From assembly GCA_002937815.1 (NCBI GenBank), contig PTKQ01000005.1:1-12333 (forward strand): 12,333 nucleotides of DNA, written 5' to 3'. This stretch comes from Alphaproteobacteria bacterium MarineAlpha6_Bin2. Its GTDB lineage: Bacteria; Pseudomonadota; Alphaproteobacteria; GCA-002720895. Position 1 is the first letter of the stretch. Each line of letters begins with the position of its first letter. The position numbers and the translations under genes were made by a program. Below, piece by piece: positions 1 to 6,947 of this stretch. Below the pieces are notes generated by a model, which saw only the letters and a list, made by a program, of their open reading frames with translations, was not told where the DNA came from and made no database searches.

Positions 1-603
1 CAAGCAAGCTGGATAATTCTTCAACCCTTTTTAAAAGCTAAAAGTACTTCTGAAGAAGATTGTTACGATTTTTATAAAAAATTAATACCTCATACAAAAG
101 ACACAATAGTTGGAATACAAAATGCAATTGAATATATAGGTGTTGGGTTAACACCAAAAAAAATTATAAAACTTTATAAATCTTTTCCAAATTTTAGAGC
201 CATAAAAAGCGAAGCCTCTTCAGTATTTATGGAAAATGAAATTAGTCAATATCCAAGAGATCTTCATGTTTTTAATGGAAGAGGCGGACAAGAAATAGTT
301 GATAATTTTATTATTGGCTGCAAGGGAATAGTTCCTTGTTTAGATGGTGCAGATAAATTTATTAAAATTTATAATTTTCTTCAGAAAAAAAATATTAATA
401 GTGCTAAAAAAGAATATGAGAAAATTCTTCCAGCGATAGTTTTTATTATGCAATCCATAAATACTTTAGTTTGTTATGGAAAACGTATTTGCGCATATCG
501 AATGGGTGTTAAAGATGTTTATGATAGAAAACCATTTCTTAGTCCAACAGATTATGGTATCAAAAAATCCAAAGAAATCGCAAAGCAGTTAGGGAGGCTT
601 TAA
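1..603 (+). CDS. DHDPS/NAL-family lyase, C-terminal part; probable 2-keto-3-deoxypentonate (L-KDA) dehydratase
   Basis: Class I aldolase-type TIM-barrel protein that would form a Schiff base with a 2-keto acid. The frame is open from base 1, giving about 200 C-terminal residues of a family usually near 300, so the start lies outside the window. The Schiff-base lysine is fragment residue 69 (in AIKSE), followed by the family signature NGRGGQE at 92-98 and a helical C-terminus. The usual YNxP motif, carrying the catalytic tyrosine, reads QNAI, so Tyr is replaced by Gln. As I recall the Azospirillum L-2-keto-3-deoxyarabonate dehydratase, its key residues are Lys171, Glu173 and Glu200; this fragment has Glu at Lys+2 and at Lys+29, the same spacing. 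The stop overlaps the next start by one base (TAATG), so the two are co-translated. The family is certain; dehydratase rather than aldolase is inferred from context and these residues. Confidence 0.85.
   Translation, partial: QASWIILQPFLKAKSTSEEDCYDFYKKLIPHTKDTIVGIQNAIEYIGVGLTPKKIIKLYKSFPNFRAIKSEASSVFMENEISQYPRDLHVFNGRGGQEIVDNFIIGCKGIVPCLDGADKFIKIYNFLQKKNINSAKKEYEKILPAIVFIMQSINTLVCYGKRICAYRMGVKDVYDRKPFLSPTDYGIKKSKEIAKQLGRL
591..597 (+). promoter_or_regulatory. Shine-Dalgarno for the aldonate dehydratase
   Basis: AGGGAGG lies five bases before the ATG at 603, inside the last codons of the upstream gene. It is one of the few strong ribosome-binding sites in the window. It fixes the dehydratase start and suggests efficient re-initiation at the TAATG overlap. 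Confidence 0.75.
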
Positions 604-2336
604 TGTCTAAAGATAAAAAATATCGCTCTAGTGATTGGTTTAATTCAACAACACATAGAAGAGACACTTTTATTCATCGTGGCTGGATGAGAAATCAAGG
701 CCATCCTACCCATCTTTTTGATGGGAGACCGGTTATTGGAATATGCAATACATGGTCAGAACTAACACCATGCAACGGTCATTTTAGAGAAATAGCTGAA
801 TTTGTAAGGCGAGGAGTTTATGAAGCAGGAGGCTTTCCATTAGAGTTCCCAGTGTTTTCAGCAAGTGAGTCTAATTTACGACCAACAGCGATGCTTTTTC
901 GTAATCTTGCAAGTATGGATGTCGAAGAAGCAATTAGAGGAAATCCAATGGATGGAGTCGTTCTTCTTATGGGATGTGATAAAACCACGCCATCATTATT
1001 AATGGGAGCAGCCAGTTGCGATCTCCCAACTATAGGAGTTTCTGGCGGACCGATGTTAAATGGACATCACCAAGGAGATGTAATTGGGTCCGGAACTGGT
1101 CTTTGGAAGTTAGATGCTGATTTGAATGCAGGATTAATATCTGAAGAAGATTTTGTTGGAGCTGAAATTTCCATGAGCAGATCTAAAGGACATTGTATGA
1201 CAATGGGCACAGCTTCTACGATGGCTAGCATGGTAGAATCTCTTGGGATGGCACTACCTCATAATGCAGCTATTCCAGCAGTTGATGCTCGTCGATATTC
1301 AAATGCTTTCCACTCAGGAAAAAGAATTGTTGAGATGGTAAAAGAAAATTTAATCATGTCAAAAATTATAACAAAAGAATCTTTTGAAAATGCAATTATA
1401 GTTAATGGAGCAATAGGAGGATCAACAAATGCTGTAATTCATATGGCGGCAATTGCTGGTCGAATGGAAATTGATTTAACGTTAGATGACTGGGAAAGAT
1501 GCGGTAAAGAAATTCCAACTCTAGTTAATTTACAACCATCTGGAACATATTTAATGGAAGATTTTTATTATGCTGGAGGTGTACCAGCAGTTATAAAGAG
1601 ATTATTAGATAAAGGGCTTCTCAACAAAGACGCATTAACAGTAAATGGTAAAACGATTAATGAAAATAATAACAAATCAGCATGTTGGAATGATGAAGTA
1701 ATTAGAACCTTTGACAATCCTTTAACAAAAGATGGCGGTATAAAAGTTTTAAAAGGTAATATTGCTCCTGATGGAGCAATATTAAAGCCCTCAGCAGCAT
1801 CACCACATTTGATGAAACATACTGGAAAAGTAGTCGTTTTTGAGAGCGTTGAGGAATTTCATGAAAAGATACATGATTCAAATCTTGAGGTTGATGAAAA
1901 TTCTATATTAGTGTTAAAAAATTGTGGACCAAAAGGTTATCCAGGCATGGCAGAAGTGGGTAATATGATAATACCTCAAAAATTACTTAAAAAAGGTGTT
2001 AGGGATATGATTCGTATTTCGGATGCCCGTATGAGTGGAACTGCTTACGGTACAGTTATTTTACACACTTCTCCTGAGGCGGCTGTTAAAGGACCTCTAG
2101 CAGCAGTGCAAAATGGTGATGAAATAAAAGTAGATGTTGAAAACGGATTAATGCAACTTTTGGTTGATGATCAAGCCATTAAAGAACGATTAAATAGTTA
2201 TAAACCTGTTCTTCCTGAAATTCATGGCGGTTATCAGGAAATGTACGTAAACCATGTCATGCAAGCCGACAAGGGAGCAGATTTAGATTTTTTAGTGGGG
2301 CGTAGAAATTCTGAAGTTAAACGCCACAGTCACTGA
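603..2336 (+). CDS. IlvD/Edd-family aldonate dehydratase, probable L-arabinonate dehydratase
   Basis: Cytoplasmic [2Fe-2S] enzyme that removes water from a sugar acid, e.g. L-arabinonate to 2-keto-3-deoxy-L-arabonate. The protein has 577 residues. Cluster cysteines are Cys57 (TPCNGH), Cys125 (MGCDKT) and Cys198 (KGHCMT); Lys127 would be the carbamylated Mg ligand and Ser478 (ARMSGT) the general base. As I recall the Rhizobium leguminosarum L-arabinonate dehydratase (579 residues; Cys59, Cys127, Cys200, Lys129, Ser480), all five sit exactly two residues earlier here, implying near-colinear alignment. This is the sugar-acid branch, not biosynthetic IlvD. The gene is coupled to the upstream DHDPS-family gene and followed by lactonase and aldose dehydrogenase genes. 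D-xylonate, D-fuconate or D-galactonate are possible alternative substrates. Confidence 0.92.
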   Translation: MSKDKKYRSSDWFNSTTHRRDTFIHRGWMRNQGHPTHLFDGRPVIGICNTWSELTPCNGHFREIAEFVRRGVYEAGGFPLEFPVFSASESNLRPTAMLFRNLASMDVEEAIRGNPMDGVVLLMGCDKTTPSLLMGAASCDLPTIGVSGGPMLNGHHQGDVIGSGTGLWKLDADLNAGLISEEDFVGAEISMSRSKGHCMTMGTASTMASMVESLGMALPHNAAIPAVDARRYSNAFHSGKRIVEMVKENLIMSKIITKESFENAIIVNGAIGGSTNAVIHMAAIAGRMEIDLTLDDWERCGKEIPTLVNLQPSGTYLMEDFYYAGGVPAVIKRLLDKGLLNKDALTVNGKTINENNNKSACWNDEVIRTFDNPLTKDGGIKVLKGNIAPDGAILKPSAASPHLMKHTGKVVVFESVEEFHEKIHDSNLEVDENSILVLKNCGPKGYPGMAEVGNMIIPQKLLKKGVRDMIRISDARMSGTAYGTVILHTSPEAAVKGPLAAVQNGDEIKVDVENGLMQLLVDDQAIKERLNSYKPVLPEIHGGYQEMYVNHVMQADKGADLDFLVGRRNSEVKRHSH

Positions 2337-2474
2337 TTATGCATAATGGTAATTACAAATAATCTACTAAGTCCATTTGTGTTATTTAATATAGGTCATT
2401 AGCAAATAAATTAAATTGAGGAATGTTAAAAAATGATTTTATTATTTATATGTTTTAAGAATTAGAGAAGAACT

Positions 2475-3428
2475 ATGTCAGCAGAAATCAATGTTCAAGA
2501 TATAATTTCTAGTCTTATAAATACTGAAATGGATAACATTAAAGATACATCTCAGTTTGAAAAATATTTAACTACAAAAGATTTTAAAAAATTATACGAT
2601 CAAATGCTTTGGGGCGAGGGACCTTGCTATATTACAAAAAAAGATTGTTTGGTGTGGAGTGATATACCCAATAACAGAATGTTAAAACTTAAAGATGGAT
2701 CAATTGATATTTTCAGAAATCCCTCTAATTTCGTTAATGGTAATACATTAGATAATGAGGGCAATTTAATTTCTTGTTCTCACGGCGGTAGGTGCATTTA
2801 TAAAACTGACGACAATATGAACATCATTAATATGGTAGATAGATTTAATGGCAAAAAACTAAATTCACCGAATGATATTGTTGTTAAATCTAATGGTACA
2901 ATTTGGTTTACCGATCCCCCCTATGGCATATTAACAGACTACGAAGGTTACAAAGGAGAAATGGAATATGGTGGATGTTATGTGTTTAGATTTAATCCAA
3001 TAACAAATCAACTTGATGTCATGTCGAAGGATTTTGTTAAACCTAATGGTATTGCTTTTTCACCAGATGAGAAAAAAATTTATATTTCGGATACTGGAGG
3101 ATCGCATGATCCATCTGGCCCAGGACATATTATGGTTTATGCATTAGATGAAAATGATAATTTAATTAATGGAAAAGTTTTTTATGATTTTAAACCATTT
3201 TTTTCCGATGGATTTAGAGTTGATATTGAAGGTAATATTTGGACAAGTGCAGGCAAAGGCATTAAATGTATCAATCCCTCTGGAAAAGTTATTGGCCAAC
3301 TTCTTCTCCCTGAATTAGTGTCTAATTTGGAGTTTGGCGGGAAAAATGGAGATGAACTATTTGTTACTGCAACAACATCTTTATATACAATGCAATTGAA
3401 TCAAAAAGGAATTAAATTTGGAAATTAA
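2475..3428 (+). CDS. SMP-30/gluconolactonase-family sugar lactonase
   Basis: Six-bladed beta-propeller, 317 residues, that would hydrolyse the aldono-lactone made by the neighbouring dehydrogenase to the free aldonate. The four metal ligands of the family are present: Glu48 (WGEGP), Asn133 (SPNDI), Asn191 (PNGIAFS) and Asp245 (FSDGFRVD). FTDPPYG at 145-151 is also typical of the gluconolactonase-like branch. The N-terminal 45 residues precede the propeller and show no signal peptide, so the enzyme is probably cytoplasmic. AGAGAAG lies four bases before the ATG and supports the start. A 138-bp gap separates it from the dehydratase, while the next SDR starts two bases after its stop, so lactonase and SDR form one unit, possibly with their own promoter. 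Specific substrate is inferred from context. Confidence 0.88.
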   Translation: MSAEINVQDIISSLINTEMDNIKDTSQFEKYLTTKDFKKLYDQMLWGEGPCYITKKDCLVWSDIPNNRMLKLKDGSIDIFRNPSNFVNGNTLDNEGNLISCSHGGRCIYKTDDNMNIINMVDRFNGKKLNSPNDIVVKSNGTIWFTDPPYGILTDYEGYKGEMEYGGCYVFRFNPITNQLDVMSKDFVKPNGIAFSPDEKKIYISDTGGSHDPSGPGHIMVYALDENDNLINGKVFYDFKPFFSDGFRVDIEGNIWTSAGKGIKCINPSGKVIGQLLLPELVSNLEFGGKNGDELFVTATTSLYTMQLNQKGIKFGN

Positions 3429-3430
3429 AA

Positions 3431-4201
3431 ATGAGTAACGAAACGGAGTATATAAACTTAAAAGATAAAGTTGTTATAATATCTGGTGGATCTCAGGGGA
3501 TAGGGAAATCTATGGTGGAAGAATTTTCCAAACAAAAATCAAAAGTTTTTTTCATCGATATAGATGCCGATGGAGCAAAAAAAGTAATTGAAAACTTATC
3601 TCAAACTGATGCTACAGTTCCAATATTTTATCAATGTAATATTAAAGATAAGAAAAAATTAAATAAAATAATTAACGAAATTGGGACTAGTAACAATTGT
3701 ATTGATATATTAATAAATAATGCAGCTAATGATCAAAGACACAAAATTGATGAAGTTGATGAAGAATATTGGCAAGATAGACTTGATGTCAATTTAAATC
3801 ATGCTTTTTTTGCTACTCAAGCTTCCGTAAAATATCTTAAAAAATCAAAATACCCTTCTGTAATCAATTTTAGCTCTGTTAGCTGGCATGTCGGTGTAAA
3901 AAATTTAATAGCTTATCAAACCGCAAAATCTGGAATTCATGGCCTAACCAAAGGTTTAGCAAGAGAGTTGGGTGAATTTAGAATTAGAGTAAATGCAATA
4001 GTTCCAGGTTGGATTATGACAGAAAGGCAATTAAAATTATGGATAAATGATGAAACTAATAAATTGATAGACGATTCCCAATGTCTACCTGATAGAATTT
4101 ATCCAGTTGATGTTGCAAAACTTGCATTATTTTTAGCATCCCCTGATAGCAAAATGATGACTTCACAGTTTTATAAAATTGATGGTGGATGGATGAATTG
4201 A
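3431..4201 (+). CDS. SDR aldose 1-dehydrogenase, XylB-like (D-xylose/L-arabinose type)
   Basis: Classical short-chain dehydrogenase, 256 residues, expected to oxidise a pentose at C1 to its lactone with NAD+. The cofactor loop GGSQGIG is at 19-25, and acidic Asp43 after beta-2 favours NAD over NADP. NNAA is at 96-99, catalytic Ser149 and the YxxxK pair are Tyr162/Lys166. Segments NNAANDQRHK (96-105), INFSSVSWHVG (145-155) and QCLPDRI (217-223) closely resemble, from memory, Caulobacter D-xylose dehydrogenase XylB. It starts two bases after the lactonase stop, the expected partner for a lactone-producing enzyme. XylB-type enzymes usually act on D-xylose, whereas the DHDPS-family gene at the head of the cluster fits L-arabinose, so the sugar remains open. 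The DNA encoding its last residues is read antisense by the remnant at 4171-4434. Confidence 0.88.
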   Translation: MSNETEYINLKDKVVIISGGSQGIGKSMVEEFSKQKSKVFFIDIDADGAKKVIENLSQTDATVPIFYQCNIKDKKKLNKIINEIGTSNNCIDILINNAANDQRHKIDEVDEEYWQDRLDVNLNHAFFATQASVKYLKKSKYPSVINFSSVSWHVGVKNLIAYQTAKSGIHGLTKGLARELGEFRIRVNAIVPGWIMTERQLKLWINDETNKLIDDSQCLPDRIYPVDVAKLALFLASPDSKMMTSQFYKIDGGWMN

Positions 4202-4434
4202 TTTACTATCTGTGAAAATGAAATATATAAAACATTTCCTTTTAAAAAAACAATATTTTTATCATTAAATTGTTTAGCAATTTCTGATTCTGTTTTTTTG
4301 CCATTTTCTTCATTTTGATCAATAAAAATAACTTTGGCACCATCTCCAATCAGTGTTTTAACAATGCCTTTTCCTATTCCTCTCGCACCACCTGTTACAA
4401 TTGCAACTTTATTGGATAACTTTTTGGTCATCAT
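4171..4434 (-). pseudogene. SDR gene remnant, N-terminal Rossmann half only
   Basis: Read leftward from ATG 4434, the first ~67 residues are a clean SDR N-terminus: TGGARGIG at about 14-21, an acidic residue after beta-2 in IFIDQNEENG, and sequence reaching the beta-3/beta-4 region. After about position 4233 the homology stops. The frame then runs into the complement of the neighbouring SDR's end and terminates. No NNAG, no YxxxK and no C-terminal half is present, so about 180 residues are missing and it cannot be an active dehydrogenase. The coding part has no internal stops, so the 3' loss looks recent. It is a different SDR from its convergent neighbour, judging by the first 60 residues. 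It may be what is left of a gene cut when the sugar cluster arrived or when a deletion occurred. Confidence 0.8.
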
Positions 4435-4458
4435 GAGAGTTTATGATACACATCATTT

Positions 4459-5502
4459 ATGTCAAATAATTTTTTTCCACTTACAGCTGAAGAGTTGGTT
4501 AATCGAATTAATAAAATCCCTAAAGTTAAATTAGCGGTTTTGCCTACGCCCTTGGAATATTTACCAAACATTTCTAAAGACTTAGAAATTAATTTGTATA
4601 TAAAACGAGATGATTGTACCGCACTAGCCTTTGGCGGTAATAAAACAAGACATCTAGAATTTATAATGGCCAAAGCTGTATCCGGTGATTATGATTGTAT
4701 TCTAACAGGGGCAGGATCTCAGTCCAACTGGTGTCGACAAACTGTTGCTGCTGCAAATAAATTAAATTTAGAAACATTTTTAGTTCTCATGCACGGCATT
4801 AAAGGGAATAAAATGCAGGGTAATTTTTTGTTATATAATATATTGGGAGCAAATGTAGATATTGTGGAGGGAGAAAATATTGAAGATATTCCTGGGCATC
4901 TAGATAAAAAATATGAAGAATTAATTAAACAGGGTAGAAAACCTTTGTTAATAAAAGGCGGTTTTGATGCTGATGATACTGTGCTTGCAGGTATTAGTTA
5001 TGCAAATGCGATGGCAGAAATTGATGTTCAAATGCGAAGTAATAATTTTATGGCAGATCATTTGATATTGACTGCAACCAATATGACTCAAGCTGGCTGT
5101 GATTTAGGAAGTAAAATTCTTGGTTGGCCCACACGCATTCACGGTATTTCACCCGTGTATTTTGAAATGGATATCAAGGAAGATATTGCAAGAATTTGTA
5201 ATCAAGGGGCAAAAATGCTTGATGTAAATTTGGAATTTACGGTAGATATGATCAATAATGATAATGGTTATGTAGGTGAGAAATACGGCGTACCCACCCC
5301 TGAAGGACTTGCGGCTATGAGAACAATGGCAAAGAAGGAAGGCATTATTCTAGATCCTGTTTACACGTCAAAGGGTTTTTCCGCTCTCATTGATTATGTA
5401 AAAAAAGGCATCATTAAAAAAAATCAAAACGTTATTTTTATTTTTACTGGTGGGACACCAGCGGTTTTTGCTTACAGCGAAGAAATTACAAGTTCGTTCT
5501 AA
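4459..5502 (+). CDS. PLP-dependent D-cysteine desulfhydrase / ACC deaminase family protein
   Basis: Fold type II PLP enzyme, 347 residues, of the family that deaminates D-cysteine, D-serine or related substrates to a keto acid plus ammonia. Lys62 in FGGNKTRHLEF is the PLP Schiff-base lysine. The substrate carboxylate loop is GAGSQSNWCRQT (84-95), a variant of the usual GxxQSNHxRxT. The C-terminal PVYT (Thr303) and FTGGTPAVFAY (Thr330) carry small polar residues where true ACC deaminases have Glu and Leu, arguing for D-cysteine desulfhydrase-like rather than ACC deaminase activity. The usual glycine-rich phosphate loop is altered to ATNMTQAG (206-213). No good Shine-Dalgarno precedes the ATG, and only 24 bp separate it from the divergent SDR remnant start, so its promoter probably lies inside the remnant. 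The true substrate is not determined. Confidence 0.82.
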   Translation: MSNNFFPLTAEELVNRINKIPKVKLAVLPTPLEYLPNISKDLEINLYIKRDDCTALAFGGNKTRHLEFIMAKAVSGDYDCILTGAGSQSNWCRQTVAAANKLNLETFLVLMHGIKGNKMQGNFLLYNILGANVDIVEGENIEDIPGHLDKKYEELIKQGRKPLLIKGGFDADDTVLAGISYANAMAEIDVQMRSNNFMADHLILTATNMTQAGCDLGSKILGWPTRIHGISPVYFEMDIKEDIARICNQGAKMLDVNLEFTVDMINNDNGYVGEKYGVPTPEGLAAMRTMAKKEGIILDPVYTSKGFSALIDYVKKGIIKKNQNVIFIFTGGTPAVFAYSEEITSSF

Positions 5503-5543
5503 ACGTTTATTTTTTTCCAGACCAGAGGCACATATTTATTATT

Positions 5544-5562
5544 AAGATTTCCGTTAAATCTT
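5544..5562. terminator. AT-rich hairpin between convergent genes, weak terminator candidate
   Basis: A perfect 7-bp stem, AAGATTT with AAATCTT around loop CCGTT, lies between the convergent PLP-enzyme and ridA genes. It is followed by only a short T stretch and contains a single G-C pair per arm, so it is weak. Its position where a terminator is expected is the main support. The rest of 5503-5649 shows no coding sequence. Confidence 0.25.
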
Positions 5563-5649
5563 TTGATAAGCTATGATTGTTTTGAAATATTTTGATGAAT
5601 TTTTTCACTATGGTTATACTAAAAAAATTTATTAATTCGCTTTAAAGTC

Positions 5650-6000
5650 TTACCTTGTTGCAATAATGCTAATTTCAACCAATAGCTTAGGGAGTACTAA
5701 TTTTGCTTCAATTGTAGCTCTTGCTGGAGCGCAGTTTTCTGGAAGCCAATTGTCCCAAACTTTGTTCATTTTATTAAAGTCAGATATATTTGATAGATAG
5801 ATTATAGCTGAAAGAATTTTAGTTTTGTCAGAACCGGCATTTTTTAAAAGATTGTCAATTTTATTTAAAACTTCTGAGGTTTGAGTAGATACATCTTTGG
5901 TTTCTACACTTCCAACCTGTCCTGCTAAATACATTGTATCATTATGAATTACTATTTGACTCATACGATTGTTTGTATCTTTTCTTATTATGTTTCCCAT
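5650..6000 (-). CDS. RidA/YjgF-family enamine/imine deaminase
   Basis: Small trimeric-type protein, 116 residues, that hydrolyses reactive 2-imino or enamine acids released by PLP enzymes and amino-acid oxidases. NNRMSQIVIHN (10-20) and YLAGQVG (24-30) are typical of the short cytoplasmic branch. The catalytic arginine that binds the substrate carboxylate is Arg94 in APARATIEAKL, and Glu109 near the C-terminus matches the conserved glutamate. GGAG lies about seven bases before the ATG and supports this start. It converges with the PLP-family deaminase, whose chemistry makes exactly the kind of imine that RidA clears, and diverges from the SDR at 6109 across a 108-bp spacer. Substrate preference cannot be read from the sequence. 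Confidence 0.88.
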   Translation of the reverse strand: MGNIIRKDTNNRMSQIVIHNDTMYLAGQVGSVETKDVSTQTSEVLNKIDNLLKNAGSDKTKILSAIIYLSNISDFNKMNKVWDNWLPENCAPARATIEAKLVLPKLLVEISIIATR

Positions 6001-6046
6001 AATTTTACTCCAATAAAGAATTTTTTATTAATGAATCATAAGCATA

Positions 6047-6064
6047 AATTAATATTTATTAATT
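6047..6064. repeat. Inverted repeat in ridA/SDR divergent spacer
   Basis: Arms AATTAAT and ATTAATT match perfectly around a 4-base spacer (ATTT). It sits in the middle of the 108-bp divergent intergenic region and could be an operator or part of either promoter. Composition is nearly pure A/T, so chance occurrence is possible. Confidence 0.3.
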
Positions 6065-6090
6065 TACATGTTTAATTATATCAAATAGAT

Positions 6091-6106
6091 TAATTATTAA
6101 TAATTA
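6091..6106. promoter_or_regulatory. 16-bp perfect palindrome directly before the SDR start, candidate operator
   Basis: TAATTATTAATAATTA is self-complementary over all 16 bases and ends two bases before the ATG at 6109. It occupies the place where a Shine-Dalgarno would normally lie, and none is visible. It could be a repressor site or a hairpin affecting initiation. The sequence is purely A/T, so confidence is limited. Confidence 0.35.
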
Positions 6107-6108
6107 TT

Positions 6109-6849
6109 ATGAACAAAATTGATTTAGAAAACAAAGTTGCTGTTGTAACTGGAGGAGGGCAGGGTTTTGGTCTTGCGATTGTTGAACGACTACTTCAATC
6201 CGGCGCAAGAGTAATAATTTGGGACAAAGATAAAAAGCTATTAGAAGAATTAAAATTAGAAAAGAGTGTTCACAAAATAATTACAGATGTAACAAACTTT
6301 GAAAGTGTTGAAGAATCAACAAAGGAATCAATTTCAAAGCATGGAACCATTGATATTTTGGTTAACAATGCTGGTATAGCAGGCCCAAGTCATAAAACAT
6401 GGGATTATCCTTTAGAGGACTGGCACCAAGTAATAGATATTGATTTGAATGGTGTTTTTTATTGTTGTCGTTGTATTGTTCCAATCATGATAAATAATAA
6501 TTATGGTCGTATAGTTAATATTGCATCAATTGCTGGTAAAGAGGGCAACCCAAATGCTATGCCATATAGTGCTGCTAAAGCAGGTGTCATTGCTCTCACG
6601 AAATCGCTTGGTAAAGAATTAGCTGATAAAAACATTGCTGTTAATTGTGTAACTCCCGCAGCTGCGAAAACACGCATCTTTGATCAAGTAAGTAAAGAGC
6701 ATATTGATTATATGCTATCAAAAATTCCAAGAAACAGATTTGCAAAAGTAGAAGAATTAGCATCAATGGTATCGTGGATGGTTTCAGAGGAAAATTCTTT
6801 TACCACAGGTGCAGTTTTTGATTTAAGCGGAGGCAGGGCAACATATTAG
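6109..6849 (+). CDS. SDR-family NAD-dependent oxidoreductase (FabG-like; possible 2-keto-3-deoxy sugar-acid dehydrogenase)
   Basis: Complete classical SDR, 246 residues. Cofactor loop TGGGQGFG is at 14-21, Asp39 after beta-2 points to NAD, Asp60 is the adenine-contacting acid, NNAG is at 86-89, and the catalytic set is Asn114, Ser140, Tyr153, Lys157. The C-terminus FDLSGGRATY replaces the usual DGG ending; from memory this ending occurs in proteobacterial SDRs annotated as 2-keto-3-deoxyfuconate or -rhamnonate 4-dehydrogenases, but I cannot verify it here. A biosynthetic FabG role is unlikely, as no fatty-acid genes are nearby. It is flanked by ridA (divergent) and the D-lactate dehydrogenase (convergent), so it appears monocistronic, and a palindrome sits at its start. 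Family certain; substrate only a suggestion. Confidence 0.88.
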   Translation: MNKIDLENKVAVVTGGGQGFGLAIVERLLQSGARVIIWDKDKKLLEELKLEKSVHKIITDVTNFESVEESTKESISKHGTIDILVNNAGIAGPSHKTWDYPLEDWHQVIDIDLNGVFYCCRCIVPIMINNNYGRIVNIASIAGKEGNPNAMPYSAAKAGVIALTKSLGKELADKNIAVNCVTPAAAKTRIFDQVSKEHIDYMLSKIPRNRFAKVEELASMVSWMVSEENSFTTGAVFDLSGGRATY

Positions 6850-6929
6850 TTAGATTGTGTTAGTGGATTAATAATAGATATTTCAAATAAGAATTTCATT
6901 ATAAATTTATTAATCAGCAATAAAGCTTT

Positions 6930-6947
6930 CTAGATTGATTAATCTAG
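6930..6947. terminator. Hairpin at the convergent SDR/D-LDH junction
   Basis: CTAGATT and AATCTAG form a perfect 7-bp stem around GATT, spanning the stop codon of the minus-strand gene. It lies where both convergent transcripts should end. Neither side has a clear T-run, so intrinsic termination would be inefficient. The upstream part of the 89-bp gap shows no gene. Confidence 0.3.

Noticed and set aside
603..2336. Reading the dehydratase as biosynthetic IlvD or Edd
   Set aside because: Active-site spacing and length match the sugar-acid L-arabinonate dehydratase branch, and the neighbours are sugar-oxidation genes.
2337..2474. Possible leader peptide or small gene in the dehydratase-lactonase gap, and a 12-bp palindrome at 2336-2347
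   Set aside because: Only frames of about ten codons with poorly spaced ribosome-binding sites. The palindrome ATTATGCATAAT is short and overlaps the stop codon, so chance is likely.
4443..4469. Nine-codon upstream frame overlapping the PLP gene start, preceded by GAGAG
   Set aside because: Spacing from GAGAG is too short for a convincing ribosome-binding site and such tiny frames are common in AT-rich DNA.
4334..4534. Open plus-strand frame across the SDR remnant and the PLP gene start
   Set aside because: It is the complement of the SDR fragment followed by an out-of-frame read of the PLP gene; no recognisable domain and no ribosome-binding site.
4431..4673. Minus-strand open frame at the PLP gene start
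   Set aside because: Antisense to the well-supported PLP enzyme coding sequence, with no protein family features.
4459..5502. Reading the PLP enzyme as ACC deaminase
   Set aside because: The two positions that distinguish ACC deaminase (Glu and Leu) are Thr303 and Thr330 here.
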